Position numbers and translations under genes: made by a program. From Clostridiaceae bacterium (lineage in GTDB: Bacteria; Bacillota; Clostridia; Tissierellales; Sporanaerobacteraceae): DNA of 64,000 bases. Where the stretch lies: assembly GCA_019391515.1 (NCBI GenBank), contig JAHXQP010000009.1:164620-228619 (forward strand), in the 5' to 3' direction. A model generated the notes under the pieces. That model was given only the letters and a program-made list of their open reading frames with translations. It was not told the origin of the DNA and did no database searches. How positions within the stretch are numbered: position 1 is the stretch's first letter; each line of letters starts with the position of its first letter. Below are positions 56,279 through 64,000 of this stretch, one piece after another.

Positions 56279-58225
56279 ATGATTGTCCTAATAAAAAATA
56301 ATCTAAAATTGTTTTTAAAAAATATATATTTAGCACTGGGAACATTTGTATTTTTTATTGTAGTAAATATATATCTAATTGAAGGTATGTATAAATTATC
56401 AATACATAAAGATGCCTTATATTACCTAGCAGGCAGCCAATATATGAGTATGATTTGTTTTGTTTTTTTTACATTTATATCCTATGAGTATTTAGTGAAA
56501 ATTAAAAATGATGATTTGTTAGAGTGTTTTTCAGCTATGGATAAAGGAAAGGTAAAACTATATTTCTCACAATTAGTAGTCTTAATAATTATAGTATCTT
56601 TAATAACTTTAAATATAATGATATATAATTATGTTGCATATTTTGCTATGAATTTAAATTCATTAGCATATGCAATACATATATTTTTAAGCAATTTTAT
56701 AAATATTTTTTTAGTTTCGCTTTTAGGTGTTTTTATTGGAGCTGTAGCGTCTATGTATCTAAAGAGATTTTCTGCATATTTTCTGATGATAGTTTTGGTA
56801 TTTTTGATAAGTCCTATTTCTGAAATTATACCTAGTATATTTGATATGGGTTTTGGAATAAATATATATCCTATTAGAGAAATATTTGATATTTTGCCTC
56901 CAAATTTGGATTGGTTCGAAGAATACTTATATGGTTTGCCCATAGAACCGTATAGATGGAATTTATTAATATTTTGGATATTGCTATTGTTATCATTTAT
57001 ATTACTAAAACTCACTAATAAGAAATTTAAATATTTAAACTTCTTATCTATAATCTTATTATCCGTTTCACTGATAAATTTTCATTTTTTTAATAAGCCA
57101 AGTAGTATAATGAAGAACAATGAAGATCCAGAAAAATCTATATTATTTGATCAATTATATTATAAATTTAATGATGTCCAAAGAGAGGAAGATGTGAATT
57201 TTACTATTTCCGCTTATAATATGAATATTGCTATAGATAGGGAACTACACAATGATATGAGAATTTTTTTAGATGAAAAAGAAGCTTTAAATAGCTATAA
57301 ATTTACTTTGTATAGAAATTATAAGATTGAAAAAATATTAAATAAAGAAAATGAAACTTTAAGTTTTAAAAGAGATGGAGATTATTTAGAAATATACAAC
57401 CCTTCTAATGAGAAACTAGAAGAAATAAGGATTTTATATAGCGGATATAGTCCTGTATTCTATAGTAATTCTCAAGGTATTTTACTTCCAGGATGTTTTC
57501 CGTATTATCCAATAGAAGGATATAAAATATTATATTCAAATGAACAATCTAAGTATATTCCTATAATAAGAAATGACGATGTTAAATTCAATGTATCTGT
57601 AAAATCTAATTTAAATATTTGTTCTAACTTAGAAAAAGATGGAGATAACTTCTTTGGTAATTCACAAGCTATGACTTTGATTGGAGGTTTTGTAAATGAA
57701 GAAAATATTGGAGATAATATTTATTATAGTTTATTTTTAGAAAAATTAAGTACAGATAAGTTATTAAATGTTGAAAATTTGTTAGAACCGTATAAAAATA
57801 TGTTTTTAGGAAATGAGAAAATTGATGTATCAAATAAAAAGATTTTTCAATCTCCTCCTACACTTATTTATAATGTAATTGATAATGGCTTAGTGAGCTT
57901 TAGGGATCATATATTTGTTTATGATTTAAGCAAAGAAGGTTTAATACATGGATTTTTGCAGTCTACTATACCTCAAGATATTAGGAAGATAGAAATTAAA
58001 ACTATATTTTTTGAGTACCTCTTATATAGAGATACGATTCTTAATATTCCAGAGGAGGAATTAGAAAATAATAAACTTTATGAATCGTATAATTTGTTTT
58101 TGGGAAAGGTGGATGAATTAGGGGAAGATTATGTTCTTAAAAGCACCTATAATTTTTTAAGAGATAAAAATGATGCAAGAGATTCAATAACATTTATTAA
58201 GGATTTAACAAAGGAGGTACATTAG
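56279..58225 (+). CDS. ABC-2 type permease fused to an M1-aminopeptidase-like domain lacking HEXXH
   Basis: 648 residues. The first 270 contain about seven membrane helices (near 15-35, 47-67, 93-118, 135-160, 163-185, 225-245 and 248-268). The remaining 380 residues are soluble and start with LYYKFNDVQREEDVNFTISA, then LYRNYKIEKILNKENETLSF, RILYSGYSPVFYSNSQGILL, GCFPYYPIEGYK. This resembles the N-terminal beta domain of M1 aminopeptidases in the fused ABC permease/M1 proteins of clostridia. I find no HEXXH zinc site, so no peptidase activity is expected. The assignment is by pattern and moderately sure. ATG after AAAAGGAGAGTTTAG. First gene of a three-gene transporter cluster. Confidence 0.65.
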   Translation: MIVLIKNNLKLFLKNIYLALGTFVFFIVVNIYLIEGMYKLSIHKDALYYLAGSQYMSMICFVFFTFISYEYLVKIKNDDLLECFSAMDKGKVKLYFSQLVVLIIIVSLITLNIMIYNYVAYFAMNLNSLAYAIHIFLSNFINIFLVSLLGVFIGAVASMYLKRFSAYFLMIVLVFLISPISEIIPSIFDMGFGINIYPIREIFDILPPNLDWFEEYLYGLPIEPYRWNLLIFWILLLLSFILLKLTNKKFKYLNFLSIILLSVSLINFHFFNKPSSIMKNNEDPEKSILFDQLYYKFNDVQREEDVNFTISAYNMNIAIDRELHNDMRIFLDEKEALNSYKFTLYRNYKIEKILNKENETLSFKRDGDYLEIYNPSNEKLEEIRILYSGYSPVFYSNSQGILLPGCFPYYPIEGYKILYSNEQSKYIPIIRNDDVKFNVSVKSNLNICSNLEKDGDNFFGNSQAMTLIGGFVNEENIGDNIYYSLFLEKLSTDKLLNVENLLEPYKNMFLGNEKIDVSNKKIFQSPPTLIYNVIDNGLVSFRDHIFVYDLSKEGLIHGFLQSTIPQDIRKIEIKTIFFEYLLYRDTILNIPEEELENNKLYESYNLFLGKVDELGEDYVLKSTYNFLRDKNDARDSITFIKDLTKEVH

Positions 58226-58226
58226 T

Positions 58227-59067
58227 TTGTTAGAAATTATAAACTTGAAAAAAATTTTTAAGAAGAGGGAAGTATTGAAGGGTATATCTATTAATTTAAA
58301 ACCGGGTGTTCACGGAATTTTAGGTTCTAATGGAGCAGGAAAGACTACCTTAATTAGATGTATAGTTAATCTTTATAATATCAATGAAGGAAATATAAAA
58401 TTTGAGGGGAAAGATATTGTCGATGATACTTCTTTTTTAAAAAAATATTGGATATCTTCCACAAAAATTTGGATTGTTTAAAGAATTAACTGTATATGAT
58501 AATCTTCGGTATTTTGGTGTGCTTAAAAAAATACCTAAAGAATCTTTAGATATTTGTATTAGAGAATCTTTAAAAAAAGTTAATTTAGAAGAAAAAGTTG
58601 GGGATAAAGTTGGCACTTTATCTGGTGGTATGATTAGGAGACTTGGTATTGCCCAAGCAATATTGGGAAATCCTAAAATAATAATCTTTGATGAACCGAC
58701 TGCTGGATTAGATCCAGAAGAAAGAATAAGATTTAAAAATATTCTTTCTTCCATAAAAGAGGATAAAATAATTATAATTTCTACTCATATTGTAGAAGAT
58801 GTAGAGGCATGTTGTGATGAAGTAATAATAATGAGCGATGGAAAAATACTTAAATCAGGAAGTCTTGAAGAAATCTCATCTGTAGCAAATGGAAAGGTAT
58901 TTGAAGTTAAACAAGGAGTGAAAGTTGATCCTAATTGGTATATTGAAAAAATCTTTTCAAGAGATGGTGAAAAATTTTTAAGAATTCTTTCGGATAAGAA
59001 TCAGGGATATAAGAGTCTAAAACCTACCATTGAAGATGGTTATATATGTATATTGAAAGGAATATAA
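58227..59067 (+). pseudogene. ABC transporter ATPase, frameshifted at an A7 run
   Basis: The ORF track shows two pieces (58227-58481 and 58474-59067). The first has Walker A LGSNGAGKTTLIRCIVNLYN, then goes out of frame after DDTSFLKK. In the +1 frame the normal sequence resumes at once as NIGYLPQKFGLFKELTVYDN, followed by signature LSGGMIRRLGIAQAILGNPK, Walker B IIIFDEPTAGLDPEERIRF and ISTHIVEDVEACCDEVIIMS. The break is at TTTTTTAAAAAAATATTGG (A7 at 58439-58445). One A fewer would restore a continuous ATPase of about 280 residues. It may be a true mutation, a sequencing error or a slippage site. TTG start at 58227 after AAGGAGGTACATTAG. Confidence 0.8.
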
Positions 59068-59070
59068 GCT

Positions 59071-59715
59071 ATGAATATAAAATCTATATATTTGTCATTT
59101 AAAAAATTAAAAATTTACTATTTCATTCCATTAATAATATTATATATTTTTATTCCTATATTAAATATTGGAATGGTTTATATGTGTAAAAATATAGAGA
59201 TAGCTTATTCTATGGTATTTGCTGAGATTGAAAAATATGTACCTATTTTATCAATATGGTGGACAACATTTATATTTAAAGAATATATCGAAGGAGATGG
59301 AAATGAAATTTTATATTGTATAGATGAAACTGGTAAAGTTAAAGTTTCTCAAGTAATTTTGATATTTATATGGTATATCGTACATGTTGGAATACTTTTT
59401 TTAGTATATAGTATATTTTGGGACAATGTGCTTTTAGAATTTTTAAAAACAGTTATTCAATGTTTCTTTTTCACTTCTTTATTTTATATGCTAATGTATA
59501 CATTAAAATCAACTACTATAAGTTTCATGTTTTTACTTATATATGAACTTTTAACTATGTTTATAGATTCTGAAATTATCGATTACATAACTATATTCGA
59601 AAATGGTGAAAAAATAATTTTGCCAACTATTGTTACAAAATATTTAATAATATTGTTACTATCTATTGTTTTTTTAATAATTGGTATATATAAGAATAAG
59701 AGAATTTATTATTAA
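59071..59715 (+). CDS. ABC-2 type membrane component
   Basis: A 214-residue protein with about six hydrophobic segments (YYFIPLIILYIFIPILNIGM, VILIFIWYIVHVGILFLVYS, TVIQCFFFTSLFYMLMYTL, TISFMFLLIYELLTMFI and YLIILLLSIVFLIIGIY). No named family is recognised beyond ABC-2-like permeases. It begins four bases after the ATPase gene and is the second membrane part of the cluster. If the ATPase is dead this gene would be without its motor. Confidence 0.65.
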   Translation: MNIKSIYLSFKKLKIYYFIPLIILYIFIPILNIGMVYMCKNIEIAYSMVFAEIEKYVPILSIWWTTFIFKEYIEGDGNEILYCIDETGKVKVSQVILIFIWYIVHVGILFLVYSIFWDNVLLEFLKTVIQCFFFTSLFYMLMYTLKSTTISFMFLLIYELLTMFIDSEIIDYITIFENGEKIILPTIVTKYLIILLLSIVFLIIGIYKNKRIYY

Positions 59716-59720
59716 TATAA

Positions 59721-59746
59721 TTAGGTAAAAGTTCACATTACCTAAG
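59721..59746. repeat. Inverted repeat before smpB promoter
   Basis: TTAGGTAA-aagttcacat-TTACCTAA type arms (8 bp) just upstream of the smpB -35 box. It could be a weak terminator of the ABC cluster or an operator; there is no T run. Confidence 0.35.
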
Positions 59747-59749
59747 TTA

Positions 59750-59778
59750 TTGACATATTTCTGAAAATTTGATACACT
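59750..59778 (+). promoter_or_regulatory. Promoter of smpB-ssrA
   Basis: TTGACA (perfect), 17 bases, TACACT, about 37 bases before the smpB start. It shows that smpB is transcribed independently of rnr in this genome. Confidence 0.8.
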
Positions 59779-59815
59779 ATTAAATGGATTCTCAAAAATA
59801 GGCATGGTGATTGAA

Positions 59816-60277
59816 ATGGGAAAAAGTAATGTTAAAGTAATGGCAAAGAATAGAAGAGCAAGGCATGATTATTTTATAGAAGATTCAATAGAAGCAGGTA
59901 TAGTTTTAAAAGGAACAGAGGTAAAATCTATAAGACAAGGTAGATGTAATATAAAAGATAGCCATGCTTTGGTAGAAAACGGAGAAATATTTCTTTATAA
60001 TATGCATATCAGTCCTTATGAACAGGGAAATAGATATAATGAAGATCCTACTAGAAAAAGAAAACTTCTTCTCAATAAAAGAGAGATTAATAAACTAATA
60101 GGATATACAGCTCAAAAAGGATATACACTAGTTCCAATAACTGTTTATATAAAAAATGGACTTGTAAAGGTTGAATTAGCTATTGCAAAAGGTAAGAAAC
60201 TTTATGATAAAAGAGAAAGTATAGCTAAAAAAGAAGTAGAAAGAAAGATACAAAGAGAATTTAAAGAAAGATACTAA
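59816..60277 (+). CDS. smpB: SsrA-binding protein
   Basis: A 153-residue OB-fold protein that binds tmRNA and brings it to stalled ribosomes. Motifs: [74 protein letters not shown] and the basic C-terminal tail [21 protein letters not shown] take ATG 59816 ([12 protein letters not shown]), the usual N-terminus, with GGTGATTGAA before it; ATG 59804 is inside that site. It is immediately followed by the tmRNA gene. Confidence 0.96.
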   Translation: MGKSNVKVMAKNRRARHDYFIEDSIEAGIVLKGTEVKSIRQGRCNIKDSHALVENGEIFLYNMHISPYEQGNRYNEDPTRKRKLLLNKREINKLIGYTAQKGYTLVPITVYIKNGLVKVELAIAKGKKLYDKRESIAKKEVERKIQREFKERY

Positions 60278-60282
60278 TACTT

Positions 60283-60632
60283 GGGGACGAAACTGGTTTC
60301 GACGGGAGTATGGAGTAAGGAGTAGCGAGTCGTTGTCGCCAAACAACGTAAAAAGTGGCACTTAAATTTAAACGCAGACGATAATTTAGCATTAGCAGCG
60401 TAATTTAAACGCTGTCGCTCTACCTAGTAGTCCCACCTACTAGAATAGAGTGTCATTTATAGTGGGGAACTACTATAGGCCTTCTCCACCCTATAGTGGA
60501 TTTTGGAGATAGCTAGATATAAAGCTTGCTATTGGGCGTTATATTTAGCGAATACTAAATCAATAGCTGCACTCGGAGAAACTCCTTATAAAGTGCTTTT
60601 GGACGTGGGTTCGACTCCCACCGTCTCCACCA
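60283..60632 (+). ncRNA. ssrA: Transfer-messenger RNA
   Basis: Starts GGGGACGAAACTGGTTTCGACGGG and ends with the T arm GTGGGTTCGACTCCCAC and acceptor CGTCTCC-A-CCA. The 5' GGGGAC pairs with GTCTCC. The coding stretch at 60374-60403 reads GCA GAC GAT AAT TTA GCA TTA GCA GCG TAA, giving the tag ADDNLALAA, a typical clostridial form. It frees stalled ribosomes and tags the unfinished protein for degradation. Confidence 0.97.
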
Positions 60633-60660
60633 TAAAAGAACTTAAATATTGATACAATAG

Positions 60661-60687
60661 AAACTCCTTGATTCCAAGGGGTTTTTG
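60661..60687 (+). terminator. Terminator of ssrA
   Basis: AAACTCCTTGATTCCAAGGG plus GTTTTTG: a stem with short loop and T run 29 bases after CCA. It is also the 5' part of repeat copy 1. Confidence 0.8.
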
Positions 60688-60783
60688 TTATTTTTGGAGA
60701 TAAATTTAATAGAAACTAGTCAATATACTGGTAGAATAAAGGCAATCAAGGATATATAATTTAAATAATGGATATTTGCATAG
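60661..60783 (+). repeat. Intergenic terminator-leader repeat, copy 1
   Basis: The hairpin AAACTCCTTGATTCCAAGGG is followed by GATAAATTTAATAGAAACTA, CTGGTAGAATAAAGGCAATC (extended -10 like), TTTAAATAATGG and ATTTGCATAG. The same order occurs at 62.2 and 62.8 kb. This copy precedes a ruined acetyltransferase gene. Confidence 0.75.
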
Positions 60784-60842
60784 TTGAGATAATAGACAAT
60801 TTGATAAAACTACATAAATAATAGTATCGAGAGTGATTAATT

Positions 60843-61133
60843 ATGAATTATAAAAAGTTGAGCTTGATTGTAGCAATATCGACAAAAATCAGAACTGATT
60901 TTAATACATATTGCAAAATGACATAATCTTACGCCGAAACTATGGATAACAGATCATAAAGTTTCAATGACAGATATATAAGGAACAGTACAAAAAATGA
61001 AGATTTGTTGCTTGCTATTGCAGAAGATGAACAAGGGAATACACAGGGATTTATATGGGCTTGCAAACAAGAGAAATTTCAAAATAGTGTCATGATTTTA
61101 TATTTATATGTAACAGAGGATTATAGAGGCTAA
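60843..61133 (+). pseudogene. GNAT acetyltransferase remnant
   Basis: Fragments in different frames together read like an N-acetyltransferase: LTPKLWITDHKVSMTD, then after a frame change RYIRNSTKNEDLLLAIAEDE, QGNTQGFIWACKQEKFQNSV, MILYLYVTEDYRG, then a TAA where the acetyl-CoA loop (R-G-x-G-x-G) should run. The C-terminal half is missing; downstream sequence joins the AraC gene. It has several lesions and is clearly decayed. With 60633-60842 it fills the gap between ssrA and the regulator. Confidence 0.65.
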
Positions 61134-61244
61134 GGTGTGGTCACAAACCTAAAAATATTTTATAAAAGACAAAACATAACACAAAAAGTCGGGAACAATT
61201 ACTTGAAAAGAGATAATATATATTTACAGATAGGGGTGATGAAT

Positions 61245-62105
61245 ATGGGCTGGGTTGAAGGAATTGGCAAAGCCATTAACTATATTGAGAATAATATTAC
61301 AAAGGAAATTTCAATAGAGGATATCGCAGAAAAAGCATTTATCTCTCCATTCTATTTCCAAAAAGGATTTGCAATGCTTTGTGGTTTTACGGTTGGGGAA
61401 TACATTAGACAACGTAGGCTTGCTCTTGCTGGTAGTGAACTTATTTCCACTGATGAAAGGATTATTGATATTGCAGTGAAATATGGCTACACCTCACCAG
61501 ATAGCTTCACAAAGGCTTTTACCCGATTTCATGGCGTTACACCTACTGCTGTTAGAAAAGATGGAGCAATGGTTAAATCATTCGCCCCACTAAAAATCAA
61601 ATTCTCATTGGAAGGTGGTTATATTATGGATTACAAAATTGTTGAAAAAGATTCATTCACTGTTATGGGTGTATCAAGGATGTTCAAGCATGATAATGCA
61701 ACTATGAAAATTCCACAGTTTTGGACAGAGCATTATCAAACAGGAAAGAGTAAGTTTGTATGTGGAATGTACGGGATATGCATAGATGAGAGCATGATGG
61801 ATTCAGATGAATTCGAGTACTTAATTGCAGATAATTATAATCCGTCTTTGGAAATACCTGATGGTTTTGTTACAAAGGTAATACCTAAACATACATGGGC
61901 TATTTTTGCTTGTAAGGGTGCAATGCCAAAATCTTTGCAAGATATGAATAAAAAAATTTTCTCAGAATGGTTGCCTAATTGCAAGGATTATGAAATTGCA
62001 GCAGGCTATAATATTGAAATGTATACTAATATAGCTGATTATCCGCAGGGGAATCAGGATGAAAACTATTATAGTGAAATTTGGATTCCTGTTAAAGAAA
62101 AATAA
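61245..62105 (+). CDS. AraC-family regulator with GyrI-like effector domain
   Basis: 286 residues. Residues about 1-105 hold two helix-turn-helix units (ISIEDIAEKAFISPFYFQKG and DIAVKYGYTSPDSFTKAFTR, then FHGVTPTAVRKDG). Residues about 125-286 are a GyrI/Rob-type effector-binding domain (MDYKIVEKDSFTVMGVSRMF, FVCGMYGICIDESMMDSDEF, GYNIEMYTNIADYPQG). Regulators of this build sense small lipophilic compounds and often control exporters or stress genes. Start ATG 61245 after TAGGGGTGATGAAT; the longer ORF runs back into the acetyltransferase remnant. Its codon use is a little richer in GC than its surroundings, consistent with transfer. Confidence 0.88.
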   Translation: MGWVEGIGKAINYIENNITKEISIEDIAEKAFISPFYFQKGFAMLCGFTVGEYIRQRRLALAGSELISTDERIIDIAVKYGYTSPDSFTKAFTRFHGVTPTAVRKDGAMVKSFAPLKIKFSLEGGYIMDYKIVEKDSFTVMGVSRMFKHDNATMKIPQFWTEHYQTGKSKFVCGMYGICIDESMMDSDEFEYLIADNYNPSLEIPDGFVTKVIPKHTWAIFACKGAMPKSLQDMNKKIFSEWLPNCKDYEIAAGYNIEMYTNIADYPQGNQDENYYSEIWIPVKEK

Positions 62106-62142
62106 TTATGTAGGATAGGATAATGAAAGTTTATAAAAAGTA

Positions 62143-62196
62143 AAACTCACTGGATTTAAGGCGATAATGTTTTAGACTAGTGGGTTGTTTTTTATT
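62143..62196 (+). terminator. Terminator after the AraC gene
   Basis: AACTCACT ... AGTGGGTT followed by GTTTTTTATTT. It holds the place of the hairpin in repeat copy 2, with a different stem and a longer loop. Confidence 0.6.
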
Positions 62197-62200
62197 TCAA

Positions 62201-62316
62201 ATAAAATTTAGTAGAAATGAGTTAATATATTTGATAGAATAAAGAAAATTGAGGATATGGGATTAAAATAATTGATGTATATATGTGGAAAACTGCGATG
62301 CAAAGATTATTCATAT
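62201..62316 (+). repeat. Intergenic terminator-leader repeat, copy 2
   Basis: ATAAAATTTAGTAGAAATGA, TTGATAGAATAAAGAAAATT, GATTAAAATAATTGATGTAT and GCAAAGATTATTCATATG. It is very close to copy 3 over about 85 bases and ends 38 bases before the small membrane protein gene. Confidence 0.8.
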
Positions 62317-62354
62317 GATTTTTAGGCAGGTAGTAATTTAAGGGAGGAATTTAT

Positions 62355-62684
62355 ATGGACAAATTTCAAAGTGGGCTTCTAGCAATTAGTTTAGCGACTT
62401 TATTAGTTTTTATTATTTATACACTAGTAGATGAAAAGAAGTCATCTAAGTGGTTTAAGTGGTACAACCAAATGGATTATCAAGAACAGAAAAAATATAA
62501 TCCCATAATTGCTGTCCATAAACTAAAAAGAGTACTTTTTTTAATAATATTGGTTGGAATTTCTGGATTCTTGATATCATTCTATATTTCATCAATTTCT
62601 ATAGTTACATTTGTTTTAATTCTAATTATCCTTCTTGTTTCTATAACATATTTGGGACCAAGAGGATGTAAGGTTGAGAAATGA
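62355..62684 (+). CDS. Small membrane protein (DUF3784-like)
   Basis: A 109-residue protein with three predicted helices (about 7-24, 58-77 and 80-99) and a basic loop KKSSKWFKWYNQMDYQEQKK between the first two. Small three-helix proteins of this kind (DUF3784) are common in clostridia, but I cannot be sure of the family. ATG follows AAGGGAGGAATTTAT, a strong site. It stands alone between repeat copies 2 and 3. Confidence 0.65.
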   Translation: MDKFQSGLLAISLATLLVFIIYTLVDEKKSSKWFKWYNQMDYQEQKKYNPIIAVHKLKRVLFLIILVGISGFLISFYISSISIVTFVLILIILLVSITYLGPRGCKVEK

Positions 62685-62810
62685 ATTAAATTAGTAAATT
62701 CTAATTTGTAGGGTTAAAGTAATATAATTTTAGCTATAGTTATGTCATATCTTTTATATTATATTTAACAGAGGTAGCTAGTTAGGGAAAAAGAATTGGA
62801 AAAACTCCTT

Positions 62811-62953
62811 GATTTCAAGGGGGGTTCTTATTTTGGGGGGATAAATTTAGTAGAAATTAGCTAATATATTTGATAAAATAAAGAAAATCAAGAATATGTG
62901 ATTGAAATAATTGATATATATGGAATATTACGAAACGAAAGCTATTTGCATAG
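62811..62953 (+). repeat. Intergenic terminator-leader repeat, copy 3
   Basis: AAACTCCTTGATTTCAAGGG (same hairpin as copy 1), GATAAATTTAGTAGAAATTA, TTGATAAAATAAAGAAAATC, GATTGAAATAATTGATATAT and GCTATTTGCATAGGA. It ends 34 bases before the acetyltransferase gene and fills most of the 302-base gap 62685-62986. Confidence 0.8.
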
Positions 62954-62986
62954 GATTACAGAAAGTTAATTATAGGAGTGAGAATT

Positions 62987-63751
62987 ATGGAGTTCAATAA
63001 ATCTAAAATATTAGAAATTGTAAGAAAACAATTAGCAATAGATATGAATTGCAATATAGAGGATTTTGTTAAAGACGGTATAGTATTTTGTGAAGCAAAA
63101 TTAAATAAAGGAAGAAGAATGTTTGATAGGCAATTTCCCTTTCTTGAAATTGTAACTATGGGTAAAAGTATAGTTGTTTCAGCAGATAGTGATATTTTAA
63201 CAAAGGTAAAACCATTATTAGAGAATAAAACAAGAGAAGATATATTTGTAGCTCCGTTTGTATTCGGACATTCTCTTTATTATATCCCTGATTGTAATAG
63301 GATAAAAAAGTTACCTACCCCTGATGGTTTTAATTTTTACATAAAATATGGAAAAGAAATATATGATTTATATAAAATTTCAGGTTTTGAAAATGCAATT
63401 CAATACGACATAAATCATCCTCGACCAGATGTAATTGTAATATATGCAATGTATGATAATGAAATTGTAGCAATGGCAGGGGCATCAGCCGATAGCAATT
63501 TAATGTGGCAAATAGGTATTGATGTGTTACCACGATTTAGAAATAAAGGACTTGCTACAAGTTTAGTAAGTAACCTTGCGATGATAATTATGGAACGAGG
63601 AATTATACCTTATTATGGAACCGCTTCATCCAATATAGCCTCACAATCTGTTGCATATAGAAGTGGATTTATGCCAACGTGGATGTGTTCATATAAAAAT
63701 ACTTTTGATGGGACAGCACCTTATGATAATGACATAAAAATTATTTTCTAA
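62987..63751 (+). CDS. GNAT-family N-acetyltransferase
   Basis: A 254-residue protein. The C-terminal 120 residues carry the acetyl-CoA fold: AMYDNEIVAMAGASADSNLM, IGIDVLPRFRNKGLATSLVS (the R-x-K-G-L-A pyrophosphate loop) and ASSNIASQSVAYRSGFMPTW. The N-terminal half is a less conserved domain (EFNKSKILEIVRKQLAIDMN and RRMFDRQFPFLEIVTMGKS). Its substrate is unknown. I start at ATG 62987 after TAGGAGTGAGAATT. The first helix of a GNAT-like pseudogene lies 2 kb upstream after another copy of the same repeat. Confidence 0.85.
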   Translation: MEFNKSKILEIVRKQLAIDMNCNIEDFVKDGIVFCEAKLNKGRRMFDRQFPFLEIVTMGKSIVVSADSDILTKVKPLLENKTREDIFVAPFVFGHSLYYIPDCNRIKKLPTPDGFNFYIKYGKEIYDLYKISGFENAIQYDINHPRPDVIVIYAMYDNEIVAMAGASADSNLMWQIGIDVLPRFRNKGLATSLVSNLAMIIMERGIIPYYGTASSNIASQSVAYRSGFMPTWMCSYKNTFDGTAPYDNDIKIIF

Positions 63752-63810
63752 TATTATGGTGTATATAATATTTAAGAAATTAACTTGCCTTTTTACATTA
63801 TATGCAATAG

Positions 63811-63990
63811 GAGTACTTATTAAATGGTGATTTAGTAATTATGAATATGGAGATATGTGAAAGAAAGTTAGCTAAAGTAGATTTATACAAAAAGTTAGCT
63901 GAAGCAGAAAGTCAAATTAAAAACGAGGAAATGCTATTAGATGCTGAAAGTGTTTTTCAACATTTAAAGGAAAAGCATGTCAAAGAGTAA
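63811..63990 (+). pseudogene. Truncated Phd/YefM-type antitoxin remnant
   Basis: Not in the ORF track. From ATG 63841 the frame encodes 49 residues: MNMEICERKLAKVDLYKKLA, EAESQIKNEEMLLDAESVFQ, HLKEKHVKE, then TAA. This matches the C-terminal half of Phd/YefM antitoxins. The same frame is open upstream to 63811 and reads NGDLVIMNME, which fits the conserved middle of the family, while the N-terminal DNA-binding part is missing. So it is probably a remnant, though a short expressed antitoxin cannot be excluded. A partner toxin might lie beyond the window edge. Confidence 0.5.
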
Positions 63991-64000
63991 TTATAATACG

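Noticed and set aside
60283-60632. Ordinary tRNA gene at the ssrA 3' end
   Set aside because: The T arm and acceptor belong to tmRNA. No stand-alone tRNA or rRNA gene was found in the window.

Overview
The window looks like a chromosomal segment of a strictly anaerobic, low-GC Gram-positive bacterium of the Clostridia/Tissierellia type. This rests on AT-rich codon use, strong AGGAGG ribosome binding sites, and a complete selenocysteine-dependent glycine reductase operon (grdX-trxB-trxA-grdE-grdA-grdB-grdC-grdD) behind a tandem glycine riboswitch. It also rests on clostridial families such as PadR/HAAS/DUF4097 modules, K+-dependent membrane pyrophosphatase, VanW and DUF2225. The species is inferred only to that level.

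Layout. 1-1.8 kb: a PadR-HAAS-DUF4097 operon on the minus strand; the last gene runs off the left edge. 1.8-4.2 kb: two tandem paralogous RodA/FtsW-type genes, each with its own promoter and terminator. 4.3-6.4 kb: nfo, a coiled-coil protein built of 51-bp repeats, and a TtcA-like sulfurtransferase. 6.6-12 kb: a two-component system followed by a MacB/FtsX-type ABC exporter. 12.1-19 kb: ald, queG, kbl, a DUF503 gene, nth, a VanW protein and a DUF2225 protein. 19.2-22.5 kb: a corrinoid/siderophore-type ABC importer whose ATPase carries an extra C-terminal domain. 22.6-25.7 kb: HAD phosphatase, trmL, Na/Pi-PhoU transporter. 25.8-33.9 kb: the glycine reductase operon. 34.1-38.8 kb: a BMP-type nucleoside ABC importer. 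39-40.4 kb: rpoN. 40.4-50 kb: cggR-gap-pgk-tpiA-gpmI-eno, then secG and hppA. 50.2-53.8 kb: alpha/beta hydrolase, membrane-anchored MurF-like ligase and Ddl. 53.9-60.6 kb: rnr, an inserted ABC-2 transporter cluster with a frameshifted ATPase, smpB, and tmRNA. 60.6-64 kb: an accessory tail downstream of ssrA with single genes, pseudogenes and a three-copy intergenic repeat.

How it works together. Glycine switches on the grd operon. Thioredoxin reductase and an atypical GCEPC thioredoxin feed electrons to selenoproteins GrdA and GrdB, and GrdC/GrdD release acetyl phosphate. Alanine dehydrogenase and 2-amino-3-ketobutyrate CoA ligase are plausible suppliers of reductant and glycine. The lower glycolytic genes sit under a CggR repressor with a recognisable operator. 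The ORF track splits or misses four genes: grdA and grdB (in-frame TGA = Sec), the ABC ATPase at 58.2 kb (A7 frameshift), and the DUF4097 gene at the left edge. For about a dozen genes I moved the start downstream to fit the ribosome binding site.
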